From: Candidatus Brocadiaceae bacterium
Lineage (GTDB): Bacteria; Planctomycetota; Brocadiia; Brocadiales; Bathyanammoxibiaceae
Direction of reading: 5' to 3'
NCBI GenBank assembly: GCA_030018855.1
Contig: JASEHG010000009.1
Span: forward strand, 1 to 22,533
DNA length: 22,533 bases
Made by a program: the position numbers and the translations under genes. Each line of letters opens with the position of its first letter. Position 1 is the stretch's first letter. The notes below the pieces were generated by a model. The model was not told the origin of the DNA and made no database searches. It saw nothing but the letters and a program-made list of their open reading frames with translations. This document shows positions 15,514-22,461 of the stretch, in pieces.

Positions 15514-15753
15514 CTATTCTTCCAGTTCTGCAACGGCTTCACGCCACATTTTAGGTTCTCCGAAACGTATAGCCTTGTCAATACCCACGTTTTCCAAGAG
15601 TAAACCCAACATATTCAGTCTTTCCTTATCACTCCAAAATAGTTTCCCTTGGAACATTTCTATCTTTTCGGGAATCAATTTTAAGCGTTCTTTTGCTGCT
15701 TCTCCCTTCCATGCGTGCCCTTTATGGCGTATATCCCACTTTATCCTTTTCAT
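15514..15753 (-). CDS. conserved small hypothetical protein (79 aa)
   Basis: I recognise this only as a small uncharacterised family. It opens MKRIKWDIRHKGHAWKGEAA, continues ERLKLIPEKIEM, KLFWSDKERLNMLGLLLENV and ends with a KMWREAVAELEE helix. From memory, close relatives occur in distant phyla, which suggests horizontal spread. It is soluble, basic at the start and helical, with no signal or membrane segment. GAGGAG lies just before the ATG. It lies between yifB (upstream, same strand) and bioF. A 36-residue ORF (15722-15832) overlaps its start by 32 bases, possibly as a coupled partner or the remnant of one. Function unknown; a two-gene toxin-antitoxin-like pair is speculation. Confidence 0.75.
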   Translation of the reverse strand: MKRIKWDIRHKGHAWKGEAAKERLKLIPEKIEMFQGKLFWSDKERLNMLGLLLENVGIDKAIRFGEPKMWREAVAELEE

Positions 15754-15832
15754 ATCTCTCTCCTCTAATAAAGCTTAAGAAGTAGTGGTAGTGGTCCTCT
15801 TCCGTTATTTTGTAATGAATGGGAAGTCTCAT
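15722..15832 (-). CDS. possible short ORF (36 aa) overlapping the 79-aa gene
   Basis: Begins ATG 15832 with MRLPIHYKITEEDHYHY and ends KVGYTP. AAAAGG lies eight bases before the ATG. It overlaps the next start by 32 bases in another frame. The peptide is acidic and rich in His and Tyr. It may be a real small protein, or the decayed end of a longer one whose upstream frame is closed by the TAA that follows the yifB stop. Confidence 0.35.
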   Translation of the reverse strand: MRLPIHYKITEEDHYHYFLSFIRGERYEKDKVGYTP

Positions 15833-15868
15833 GACAAAGCCTTTTTGAGTTGATTCACCTTGGAGTTA

Positions 15869-17446
15869 TTACTTCCAGAAAGTCCTGTCCAGGTTCCTGT
15901 ACTGTACGGCCTCGGAGACGTGTTCGGTACGAATGTCAGGACTGCCTTCCAAATCGGCAATGGTACGGGAGAGTTTCAGCACCTTGGTATAGCCCCTGGC
16001 CGATAGGCCCATCTCCATCATGGCCTTCTGGAGGAGGTCCTCTGCGTGGGCATCCAGTGTACAAAACTTCTTTATCAACCTGCCCGACATCTGTGCATTG
16101 GCGGTGAGGCCGTGCCCTTGCAGTCTCTCCCTCTGGGTTGTCCTGGCCCTGGAGACCTTCTCCCTTAGCTGGGCTGAGGACTCTCCAGCAGGGCTGTGGG
16201 CTATGTCCCTGTGCTCAAGTGCCGGGACTTCAATGTGGATATCAATCCTGTCCAGCAGGGGACCAGACACCTTGGATAGATAGTTTTGAATCTGGTGGGG
16301 GGTACAGCGGCACCGCTTTTTGGGATGGGTGTAGTAGCCGCAGGGGCAGGGGTTCATGGCGGCCAGGAGCATAATCCTGGCAGGGTAGGTGGCGGAGTTA
16401 GAGGCGCGGGAGATGGTTATTTCTCCTGTCTCCAGGGGCTGGCGGAGGGCCTCCAGTACGTTCCGATTAAATTCAGGCAGTTCGTCCAGGAACAGCACGC
16501 CGTGGTGGGCAAGGCTGATTTCTCCAGGCTTGGGGAAAGTGCCCCCTCCCACCAGGCCTGCCTCGCTGACGCTGTGATGTGGAGAGCGGAAGGGGCGTGT
16601 GGCCACCAGGCATGCGCCTGAGGTGGTAGGGCTACTCCCACCCGAAGCAGACTGATTTAGTAGTCCACATACGCTGTAAATCTTGGTGGTCTCCAGGGCC
16701 TCCTGCAGGTGGAGTTGGGGCAGGAGGGAGGAGAATCGCTGTGCCAGCATGGTCTTACCGCCTCCAGGGGGACCAATCATTAAGACATTGTGTCCCCCTG
16801 CGGCCGCCACCAGGAGGGCCCTCTTGGCATGTTCCTGACCCCGCACCTCCGCAAAGTCCAGCTCATAGTGGACGGAATTATTAAAGACCTCCTGAAGGTT
16901 GAGTTGGGTGGGGCGGATAGAGAGTTGACCGCTAAGGAACCCTACGGCCTCGGCGAGACTTTTCACGGGGATAACCTCCAGCCCCTCCACCACGGCGGCC
17001 TCCGGGGCGTTCTCTGCGGGGAGTATCATCCCACGGTAACCCTCCCCCCTTGCCTTGAGGGCCATAGATAGACAGCCCTTCACCGGCCTCACCCGGCCAT
17101 CAAGGGATAATTCCCCAACGATGAGATATTTTGTTAGCTTAGGAGACCCTATCTGCCCACTTGCCAGGAGCAGACCAATGGCCATAGGGAGGTCAAAGGC
17201 TGGGCCTTCCTTCTTGAGGTGAGCTGGGGCCAGGTTGATGGTTACATGGTCGTAAGGGAAGCGGTACTGGCTATTGACCATAGCGGCCCTCACCCTGTCC
17301 CGACTCTCCTTTACTGCCTGGTCGGGAAGCCCTACCATGACCATGTTGGGAAGAGAACCCCTGGAGACGCAGACCTCTATCTCCAGGATGTAGGATTCAA
17401 TACCATTTACCCCCGAGCTAAAGACCTTTGCCAGCCTGGTTTCCAT
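15869..17446 (-). CDS. yifB: YifB/ComM family Mg-chelatase-like AAA+ ATPase
   Basis: A 525-residue protein with an N-terminal Lon-protease-like fold (1-170), a AAA+ core with Walker A GPPGGGKT (225-232) and Walker B LFLDE (318-322), and a C-terminal Mg_chelatase domain. A Cys cluster (367, 369, 379, 381; CPCGYYTHPKKRCRC) may bind zinc. ComM relatives are hexameric helicases that promote branch migration during natural transformation. Residues 264-283 are about nine longer than usual and hold SASGG and TTSGA, matching the peptide of the 15-bp palindromes; one degenerate palindrome is at 16613-16627. A candidate promoter lies at 17469-17497. The ribosome site is weak. Confidence 0.95.
   Translation of the reverse strand: METRLAKVFSSGVNGIESYILEIEVCVSRGSLPNMVMVGLPDQAVKESRDRVRAAMVNSQYRFPYDHVTINLAPAHLKKEGPAFDLPMAIGLLLASGQIGSPKLTKYLIVGELSLDGRVRPVKGCLSMALKARGEGYRGMILPAENAPEAAVVEGLEVIPVKSLAEAVGFLSGQLSIRPTQLNLQEVFNNSVHYELDFAEVRGQEHAKRALLVAAAGGHNVLMIGPPGGGKTMLAQRFSSLLPQLHLQEALETTKIYSVCGLLNQSASGGSSPTTSGACLVATRPFRSPHHSVSEAGLVGGGTFPKPGEISLAHHGVLFLDELPEFNRNVLEALRQPLETGEITISRASNSATYPARIMLLAAMNPCPCGYYTHPKKRCRCTPHQIQNYLSKVSGPLLDRIDIHIEVPALEHRDIAHSPAGESSAQLREKVSRARTTQRERLQGHGLTANAQMSGRLIKKFCTLDAHAEDLLQKAMMEMGLSARGYTKVLKLSRTIADLEGSPDIRTEHVSEAVQYRNLDRTFWK
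16613..16627. repeat. degenerate 15-bp palindrome inside yifB
   Basis: TGCGCCTGAGGTGGT matches the family consensus at 11 of 15 positions. The coding strand reads Thr-Thr-Ser-Gly-Ala, in the same frame as SASGG copies elsewhere. Eight bases further along, the gene also encodes Ser-Ala-Ser-Gly-Gly with different third codon bases. Confidence 0.45.
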
Positions 17447-17468
17447 TTCTTAGAGTATCTCTTCGCAA

Positions 17469-17497
17469 GATATACCCGTCTTTCAGATATTTTGCAA
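17469..17497 (-). promoter_or_regulatory. candidate promoter for yifB
   Basis: On the minus strand TTGCAA (17497-17492) is 17 bases before TATATC (17474-17469). Both boxes match four of six bases. A start near 17460 would give a leader of under 20 bases. Confidence 0.35.
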
Positions 17498-17533
17498 GCC
17501 AAAAGATGCGCACTGATGTATACAGGGTGGTGC

Positions 17534-17563
17534 TTGACCCACAGCCGTAATAGTGTATATAAT
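17534..17563 (+). promoter_or_regulatory. strong sigma70-type promoter
   Basis: TTGACC (17534-17539) and a perfect TATAAT (17558-17563) are 18 bases apart. Start would be near 17570, about 22 bases before the ATG of the small membrane protein. Confidence 0.6.
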
Positions 17564-17591
17564 ATTTTTACTTCAAATAGGACAGTAGCAG

Positions 17592-17786
17592 ATGGACTGG
17601 CTTTATATATTATTCTTAATCCTGACCTTTGCCCTTATAGTTATAACCGTCAAGAGGTATTGGAAGGGTTGGCCAACCCGGCTGGAAGGCAAGCTGGAGA
17701 GACTGGATAAAAGGTTGGGAGATTCATACCCCCTTGGCCTGTTGGAGAGCGGTCTTAGCCACGAGGAAAAAGAGGCGACTGGCTAA
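17592..17786 (+). CDS. small single-pass membrane protein (64 aa)
   Basis: No known family. One membrane segment (about residues 3-21, WLYILFLILTFALIVITV) is followed by a basic stretch (KRYWKGW) and a charged tail ending EEKEATG. The basic residues after the segment suggest the C-terminus is cytoplasmic. A near-consensus promoter lies 30 bases upstream and a weak AGGA site precedes the ATG. It is divergent from yifB and followed by repeats, so it stands alone. The promoter and codon-like composition support a real gene, but evidence is indirect. Confidence 0.6.
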   Translation: MDWLYILFLILTFALIVITVKRYWKGWPTRLEGKLERLDKRLGDSYPLGLLESGLSHEEKEATG

Positions 17787-17843
17787 AGGATAGGTATCTT
17801 CTTGTACTGGCTAAGATCTCTGCGAAAGTGACTACAACACCAT

Positions 17844-17900
17844 GTGTCATTCTGAGTGAGCCGAAGCCCTGAGCGTAGCGAAGGGGAAGCGAAGAATCTC
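17844..17900. repeat. TGTCATTCTGAG dispersed element
   Basis: Starts TGTCATTCTGAGTGAG and ends GCGAAGAATCTC, with GAGCGTAGCGAAG in the middle. This is a very common intergenic repeat pattern across bacterial phyla, known from general experience rather than a search. Confidence 0.6.
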
Positions 17901-17908
17901 AAATAGAC

Positions 17909-17971
17909 GTTAGACTGTAGACAATAGACTCTGGACTAAAAAAAGTCCAAGTCTATAGTCCATAGTCTAAC
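17909..17971. repeat. long imperfect hairpin of AGTCTA units
   Basis: Bases 17909-17936 and 17945-17971 are inverted copies over about 27 bp with a few mismatches and one gap. Short units such as TAGAC and AGTCTA repeat within each arm. The loop is A-rich. Confidence 0.75.
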
Positions 17972-17992
17972 TAACCCTCAGAATGTTGAAAA

Positions 17993-18008
17993 TCCGCCTC
18001 TGGCGGGA
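17993..18008. repeat. 15-bp palindrome variant, intergenic
   Basis: TCCGCCTCTGGCGGGA resembles the family with a 16-base form and two changes. Confidence 0.55.
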
Positions 18009-18026
18009 CAGGTGCGTGGGATTTTT

Positions 18027-18051
18027 CAGAGGTCTCCAGTTTTCAGTTATC
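18027..18051 (+). repeat. dispersed repeat copy (matches 77-101)
   Basis: Intergenic partner of the copy in the DUF72 N-terminus, with three differences in 25 bases. Confidence 0.55.
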
Positions 18052-18104
18052 TGACTACTGACAACCTCCTAAGCCTTTTTCCCCCCTTTGCCCTTGATGC
18101 CTTC

Positions 18105-18968
18105 TTAATCCGCCTGAGGCGAGTCGGGCTTTGTCTCGGGAAGGGATTCCTCCTTAGCAGGCGGGGCTTCCTGACCTGGTTTCCCCTCCTGAGGGACAGG
18201 TTTTTTGGAGACTTTTACCTTGGCTGGTTTTAGCACCCTGTCGTGGAGGATAAAACCAGGTTCAAGCATCTCCAGGATGGTGTGGTGGGGCAATTGGGCC
18301 TCTTCTTCCTCCAGGAATGCCTCGTGGAATTCTGGGTTGAAAGGTTGTCCCACTGTGCCTTCAACGTTCTTTACTCCCGCCCCTTCCAACGCCTTGAGGA
18401 ACTCGTTCTGGATGAGTTGGAGGCCGTCAAGAAATTTTCTTAGGCCCTCAGAGTTAGCCCCTCTTTCACCTTCCGCCTGAGGTGGATGACTGCCTGCCGA
18501 CTTTATGGCCCTGGAGAGGTGGTCCATGGCGGGGATAAGGGCCTTGACGAGGTCCTGGGTGGCGTAGCGAGCCATAGACTCTAACTCCCGCTTCATCCTC
18601 TTTTGGTAGTTAGAGAAGTCGGCCTTGGTACGCAGGAGGACGTCCAGATACTCGTCCCTCTCCTCTACCTTCTTTTTCAGTTCCGCAAACTCCTCCTCAG
18701 TAAGCTCTACCCCCTTTTCTGCGGGAAGTCCGCCTAAGGCGGATGAAGGGACGGCCTCTGTGGCCCCTTCTTCTGCCTCACCCCCTGCCTGATTGGTGCT
18801 GGGTTTGCGCTGGACAGAAGGCATGCCTTTTGGTCCACCGGAGGCGGATTTTTCTTCTTTGCCTGCGGTACTGCCGCTAGATTTCCCTTCCCCTTCGCCG
18901 CGCGAAGGGGCGGATTCAGGGTCAGGGCCCTGGCTTCGCTCACTACGGGCTTTTTCCTTCTCTACCAT
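18105..18968 (-). CDS. grpE: nucleotide exchange factor GrpE
   Basis: GrpE drives ADP release from DnaK. The 287-residue product is longer than the usual 180-200. A disordered N-terminus of about 95 residues comes first, then the coiled coil ELKKKVEERDEYLDVLLRTK and DFSNYQKRM, then the beta domain with GQPFNPEFHEAFLEEE and the end VLKPAKVKVSK. A Pro/Glu-rich tail of about 30 residues follows. Start is ATG 18968, which shares one base with the dnaJ stop (TAATG), so the two are coupled; the ORF to 19010 lies within dnaJ. Four palindrome copies fall in linker parts (18109, 18472, 18729, 18834), and the last supplies the final residues before the stop. No dnaK is in the window. Confidence 0.95.
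   Translation of the reverse strand: MVEKEKARSERSQGPDPESAPSRGEGEGKSSGSTAGKEEKSASGGPKGMPSVQRKPSTNQAGGEAEEGATEAVPSSALGGLPAEKGVELTEEEFAELKKKVEERDEYLDVLLRTKADFSNYQKRMKRELESMARYATQDLVKALIPAMDHLSRAIKSAGSHPPQAEGERGANSEGLRKFLDGLQLIQNEFLKALEGAGVKNVEGTVGQPFNPEFHEAFLEEEEAQLPHHTILEMLEPGFILHDRVLKPAKVKVSKKPVPQEGKPGQEAPPAKEESLPETKPDSPQAD
18109..18123. repeat. 15-bp palindrome at the grpE C-terminus
   Basis: TCCGCCTGAGGCGAG, one arm decayed. The coding strand reads Ser-Pro-Gln-Ala-Asp, then the stop: a different frame from the SASGG copies. Confidence 0.75.
18472..18486. repeat. 15-bp palindrome inside grpE
   Basis: TCCGCCTGAGGTGGA, one change. Coding strand reads Pro-Pro-Gln-Ala-Glu, in a loop after IKSAGSH. 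Confidence 0.8.
18729..18743. repeat. 15-bp palindrome inside grpE
   Basis: TCCGCCTAAGGCGGA. Coding strand centre is TTA, reading Ser-Ala-Leu-Gly-Gly in the disordered N-terminus. Confidence 0.88.
18834..18848. repeat. 15-bp palindrome (degenerate) inside grpE
   Basis: TCCACCGGAGGCGGA. Coding strand reads Ser-Ala-Ser-Gly-Gly in the disordered N-terminus. Confidence 0.6.
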
Positions 18969-20092
18969 TATCCAAAATACTCCTTTACCTTCTGCCAGAA
19001 ATTCTTCCACTTGGGGTTCTGGTTCTTGGTTTCAAGCTCGGCAAACTCCCTCAGCAGTTCCTCTTGACGTGCGGTAAGCCGTGTGGGTACCTCCACTACT
19101 ATCCTTACCAGCAGGTCTCCCTTGCCCCAACTCTGCATGGACGGGAGACCTTCTCCTTTGAGGGTTATTACGTCACCGTTCTGGGTCCCACGGGGTATCC
19201 TCAGTTTAGCAGTAGCCCCTTTTAAGGTAGGCATATCCAGTTCATAACCCAGGGCTGCCTGGGTAAGACTTATGGGGAGTTCGCAGATAAGGTGACTGCC
19301 TTCCCTTTGAAAGAGGGGATGCGGTCTTACGTGGATGTCACAATACAAATCACCCCTGGGTGCCCCGTTCTCACCTGGTTCTCCCTGGCCTGCCACTCGG
19401 AGTCTCACGCCGTCCTCTATTCCAGGGGGTACCTGTACGGCGACCTGGGCCCTCTTTGCAATACGCCCCTGACCGTTACACCTGTAACAAGGGGATTCAA
19501 TCACCTTACCGTGACCGCCGCATTTAGGACAGGTACTGCGGAAGGTAAAAAAGCCCTGTGTCTGCTGGGTCTCGCCCTTACCCCGACAATAAGAACAGAC
19601 GGCGGGTGAGGTACCTGGCTTGAGACCAGAACCGCCGCACACGTCGCAATACTCCCGACGGTTGAGGTTTATGGTCTTTTCTACGCCGGTGGCTACTTCT
19701 CTAAGGTCTATGTCTATGTCCACCCTGAGACTTGGCCCCTTACGTGCTGCCCTGCGGCGAGTGCGGGTGCCAAAGAACTCTTCAAAGATACTCCCACCAA
19801 ATATATCGCTAAAGTGTTCAAAGATATCATCAAAGTTGGTGAACCCATGGATATCGTATCCCTTGAGGCCCTCTCGCCCATACGTATCGTACCGCTGTTT
19901 CTTCTCCGGGTCACCTAACACCTCATAGGCCTCGGCAGCCTTCTTGAAGTATTCTTCTGCCTCCTTGTTCCCCGGGTTCCTGTCGGGGTGATACTTGAGG
20001 GCCATCTTACGATAGGCCTTCTTTATGTCTTCATGGGAGGCATTACGGTCTACTTCCAGTATGCTATAGTAATCCTTATCTTCCCAAGCCAT
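18968..20092 (-). CDS. dnaJ: molecular chaperone DnaJ
   Basis: A type I Hsp40 of 374 residues that loads clients on DnaK and stimulates its ATPase. J domain residues 7-70 with His-Pro-Asp at 35-37; a short Phe-rich linker (FDDIFEHFSDIFGG); four zinc motifs CDVCGGSG, CSYCRGKG, CPKCGGHG and CYRCNGQG; then two beta-sandwich client domains. I start it at ATG 20092 (MAWEDKDYYSILEVD); the ORF could open at 20164, but those residues fall in the leader, beyond a good promoter, and resemble no DnaJ. GrpE overlaps the stop. A perfect 18-bp palindrome (20131-20148) in the leader could be an operator; it is not a CIRCE element. dnaJ-before-grpE order without dnaK is less common. Confidence 0.96.
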   Translation of the reverse strand: MAWEDKDYYSILEVDRNASHEDIKKAYRKMALKYHPDRNPGNKEAEEYFKKAAEAYEVLGDPEKKQRYDTYGREGLKGYDIHGFTNFDDIFEHFSDIFGGSIFEEFFGTRTRRRAARKGPSLRVDIDIDLREVATGVEKTINLNRREYCDVCGGSGLKPGTSPAVCSYCRGKGETQQTQGFFTFRSTCPKCGGHGKVIESPCYRCNGQGRIAKRAQVAVQVPPGIEDGVRLRVAGQGEPGENGAPRGDLYCDIHVRPHPLFQREGSHLICELPISLTQAALGYELDMPTLKGATAKLRIPRGTQNGDVITLKGEGLPSMQSWGKGDLLVRIVVEVPTRLTARQEELLREFAELETKNQNPKWKNFWQKVKEYFG

Positions 20093-20130
20093 GGACTTCT
20101 CTAGTTGAGGTGAATAATGTGGATTGTATA

Positions 20131-20148
20131 GGTTTGATCGATCAAACC
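20131..20148. promoter_or_regulatory. 18-bp palindrome in the dnaJ leader
   Basis: GGTTTGATCGATCAAACC is a perfect palindrome about 30 bases downstream of the likely start and 40 before the dnaJ ATG. It fits an operator for a dimeric repressor, or a hairpin in the mRNA. It differs from CIRCE. Confidence 0.5.
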
Positions 20149-20180
20149 CCCACTTAAGGTACACTTCTTCTTACTAAAAA

Positions 20181-20209
20181 ATTATAGTGCTACTACATGT
20201 AAAATTCAA
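20181..20209 (-). promoter_or_regulatory. near-consensus promoter for dnaJ-grpE
   Basis: On the minus strand TTGAAT (20209-20204) and a perfect TATAAT (20186-20181) are 17 bases apart. A start near 20174 gives a leader of about 80 bases. Confidence 0.65.
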
Positions 20210-20228
20210 GGGATAAGGCCGGGAAGCA

Positions 20229-20313
20229 GAGACTAGGGAGTAGGGGGTAGGGGATAGGGGGTAGTAGTAAAAAGATTGCTACTCCCTACTCCCTACCCCC
20301 TACCCCCTGTCTC
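20229..20313. repeat. long hairpin of AGTAGGGGG units
   Basis: GAGAC (20229-20233) and GTCTC (20309-20313) close an imperfect stem made of repeated (A)GTAGGGG/CCCCTAC units, with an A-rich loop. It sits right after the DUF255 gene stop (20317) and may end its transcript. The repeated unit shares TAGGGG with the REP-like hairpins. Confidence 0.7.
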
Positions 20314-20316
20314 GTG

Positions 20317-22272
20317 TCATTTCCCTATCAGAAATTTTCTTATGTCAGCAGGGTCTGCCAGGGGTGGGGAACACGTACCTTCCCGGCAGATGTAGGCCAC
20401 GGCGGATTCTTGCTGGGGGAAGGTGAGTTGACCAATTTTGAGGGGGTCAGTGGCAGGGTCCAGCACCCCTACTATCTTCCATGCAAGGGCTGCCTCAATA
20501 CCTTCCCCATGTGGGGAGACCCTGGCGGAGGACGGTATCTTTAGGGCCTCTTGGTGCAAGGCCAAGGTGTCAGCGTCTGATTCCCTACCCACTATGAATA
20601 TACGGATGGGGTATGTAAGATACTCCCTCACGGCCAGGGCAAAGGTGGCCGCCTGGAGGGAGTAGTCCTGGTAGGTGTCCAGGAAGGCCCTCAGGGCGTT
20701 TAATGCCTCTTTCTTATATCTCTCCTGACCGGTGAGGTAGAATAGCCTGATTAGTGCCCTCGCCGCCGCTGAGTTCTCCAGGAAAGGTTTCTCCCTGGAG
20801 GAGAGGCCTTCAATAGAGGCGAGCTCTTCCGAGACGTCAAAAAAGCCTCCACCGGTCCTGTCTCCAAGGGCCGTGATTGTGTAGTCTATCAGGTCAGTGG
20901 CCCATTGGAGGTACTCCCGCTTAGCGGTGGTCTGGTAGGCGGTCAGGAGGGCCTCCATCGTGTACACCTGGTCTGCCAGGAGGCCACCCAACCCTTTGTT
21001 GGGAGTGGTACTGCCACCTTCCCCAACGACCTCTGTAGCCGCAGGCTTTAGCCTGCGATCATTTGCTTTGTCCAGAGTAGCCTTGCCACCCTCCTCAATG
21101 ACTGTATAGTGACGCATCCCATGGCCTTTCTTGTAGGCCCTCTCTTTCAAGAAGTTCAGGGTTTTGGTGGCCTTTTCCAGTCCGCCTGGGGCGGATTTGT
21201 AGCCCAGGGATTGGTGGGCCAGGAGGTACTGGGAGATTATCTGCCCGTTCCAATTGGTATATATGCATTCGTCTACCGCTGGAGGGATAGCCTTACCCCT
21301 TTCCTGGGCATCCAGGCGGTAGTATTCTTCGTCTGCATCCTGGCTGCCGTAGAAGCCACCGTCAGGGGCGTAGAGGTGTGTGCCTGTGTAATGGAGGATG
21401 CCTTCTGCTATAACACGGTACGACTCGTTCCCGGTGGCTTGATAGCCCAGGAGGTAGTCCTTTAGCAGGCCGGCATTGCCCTCCAGCATCTTTTCGTAAT
21501 GGGGGACTGTCCAATTGGCCTTGGTGCAGTAGCGGAAGAAGCCCTTTTCTACGGCATCCCATAGTTCTCCCTTCATCATGCCGTCAAGGCTCTTTTGTGC
21601 CATTTCCAATCCGTCTAAGACGTTTGTCTCCCCTACAGGCGGATTAAAGAGGGATTCTTTTATCAGGAATTCAATTACTTCTGGTTGTGGGAATTTTGGT
21701 TCCGTGCCAAAACCCCCATGGATGGGGTCAAAGGATTTCTTGATGGAGTTGAAGACCTCCCTGGGGATTTCTTCCGTTAGCCCTTCTCTTGGTAGACGTC
21801 GTCTCTCCCTTTCAATACCCCTTTCTATCTTGTAGTGGGCCATCCTTGCGTAGAGTTCGCCTTTTTTGTGCCTGTAATGTTCCGAGACCCGGTTGGCAAG
21901 AGACCTGAAGTCCTCCGGGTACATATAAGTCCCGGCAACAATAATGTCTCCCCTTGGTGTGAGGAAGGCGCTGGTGGGCCAGCCTCCGGCCAGGTAGCGG
22001 CCCTGGATGTGCGGGTTTTTGTCTGCATCCACCCGGATGCAGATGAAATCCCGGTTGAGGGTTTCTATGACGTGAGGGTCTGATAGTGTGGTCTCGTCAA
22101 AGACGTGGCACCAGTGACACCATACGGCACTGAGGCTCAAATAGACGGGTTTATCTTCCTTTTGGGCCTGCTGAAAGGCCTCTTCTTTCCACTCCCTCCA
22201 ATGGATGAGGTGGGCATTATTTGGTCTGGGTGAGAATCTGAAGGTCTGAGGCACAAACTCAGGATATACCAC
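20317..22272 (-). CDS. DUF255 thioredoxin-fold protein, YyaL-like
   Basis: A 651-residue protein of the DUF255 (DsbH-type thioredoxin plus glycosidase-like) family, related to YyaL and the human spermatogenesis protein SSP411. N-terminal thioredoxin domain: WREWKEEAF, then WCHWCHVFDETT with Cys52 and Cys55, and GGWPTSAFLTP. The rest (about 180-600) forms an alpha/alpha barrel like sugar epimerases, with GGFYGSQDADEEYY and FLENSAAARALIRLFYL. Activity is unknown. Start is GTG 22272, with AAGGT ten bases upstream. Two in-frame repeats lengthen a loop: a REP-like hairpin (21035-21057) and a palindrome (21181-21195). The chaperone genes follow on the same strand but have their own promoter. Confidence 0.93.
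   Translation of the reverse strand: MVYPEFVPQTFRFSPRPNNAHLIHWREWKEEAFQQAQKEDKPVYLSLSAVWCHWCHVFDETTLSDPHVIETLNRDFICIRVDADKNPHIQGRYLAGGWPTSAFLTPRGDIIVAGTYMYPEDFRSLANRVSEHYRHKKGELYARMAHYKIERGIERERRRLPREGLTEEIPREVFNSIKKSFDPIHGGFGTEPKFPQPEVIEFLIKESLFNPPVGETNVLDGLEMAQKSLDGMMKGELWDAVEKGFFRYCTKANWTVPHYEKMLEGNAGLLKDYLLGYQATGNESYRVIAEGILHYTGTHLYAPDGGFYGSQDADEEYYRLDAQERGKAIPPAVDECIYTNWNGQIISQYLLAHQSLGYKSAPGGLEKATKTLNFLKERAYKKGHGMRHYTVIEEGGKATLDKANDRRLKPAATEVVGEGGSTTPNKGLGGLLADQVYTMEALLTAYQTTAKREYLQWATDLIDYTITALGDRTGGGFFDVSEELASIEGLSSREKPFLENSAAARALIRLFYLTGQERYKKEALNALRAFLDTYQDYSLQAATFALAVREYLTYPIRIFIVGRESDADTLALHQEALKIPSSARVSPHGEGIEAALAWKIVGVLDPATDPLKIGQLTFPQQESAVAYICREGTCSPPLADPADIRKFLIGK
21035..21057 (+). 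repeat. REP-like hairpin inside the DUF255 gene
   Basis: GTAGC then CGCAGGC-TTTA-GCCTGCG: 7-bp arms and a four-base loop with GTAG at the 5' side. It encodes part of Asp-Arg-Arg-Leu-Lys-Pro-Ala-Ala-Thr, which lies in a loop longer than in relatives. Confidence 0.75.
21181..21195. repeat. 15-bp palindrome (variant) inside the DUF255 gene
   Basis: TCCGCCTGGGGCGGA, the same variant as 6590-6604. Coding strand reads Ser-Ala-Pro-Gly-Gly between two helices. Confidence 0.85.
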
Positions 22273-22402
22273 ACTGTAGTACCTTGCAAGCGAAATGTAT
22301 GTATAAGTTGTATTCTCTATAGATATTGGTGATGCTTATGTAAGGGGGAAGTCTCCCCCTCACCACCCCCTCAAAAAAACCAAGCGTTTAAGGGTTTAAG
22401 TT

Positions 22403-22427
22403 GTAGGGGCAGGGCTTGCCCCTGCCC
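22403..22427 (+). repeat. REP-like hairpin near window end
   Basis: GTAGGGGC start, then GGGCAGGG (22407-22414) pairs with CCCTGCCC (22420-22427). A GTTTAAGGGTTTAAG run lies just upstream at 22386-22400, the same arrangement as beside the bioF palindromes. Confidence 0.75.
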
Positions 22428-22461
22428 GACCTTACTTACAAAGGGAATCTTTGTAGCGTGA

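Larger units (their letters stand above)
17787..18104. other. 318-base intergenic repeat stretch
   Basis: No gene is seen. It holds four repeat types end to end: a GTCATTCTGAG-type element (17844-17900), a long hairpin of AGTCTATAGTC-like units (17909-17971), a 15-bp palindrome variant (17993-18008) and a CAGTT-type repeat (18027-18051). It lies between a plus-strand gene and the 3' end of grpE. Confidence 0.7.

Noticed and set aside
20093..20164. 24-residue N-terminal extension of DnaJ
   Set aside because: It lies over the leader palindrome, has no DnaJ similarity and no ribosome site.
20093..20316. CIRCE element upstream of dnaJ
   Set aside because: No TTAGCACTC/GAGTGCTAA pair; the palindrome present is different.
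21608..21621. CCGTCTAAGACG as another palindrome copy
   Set aside because: It fits only loosely, with paired changes; it could be chance in a coding stretch.
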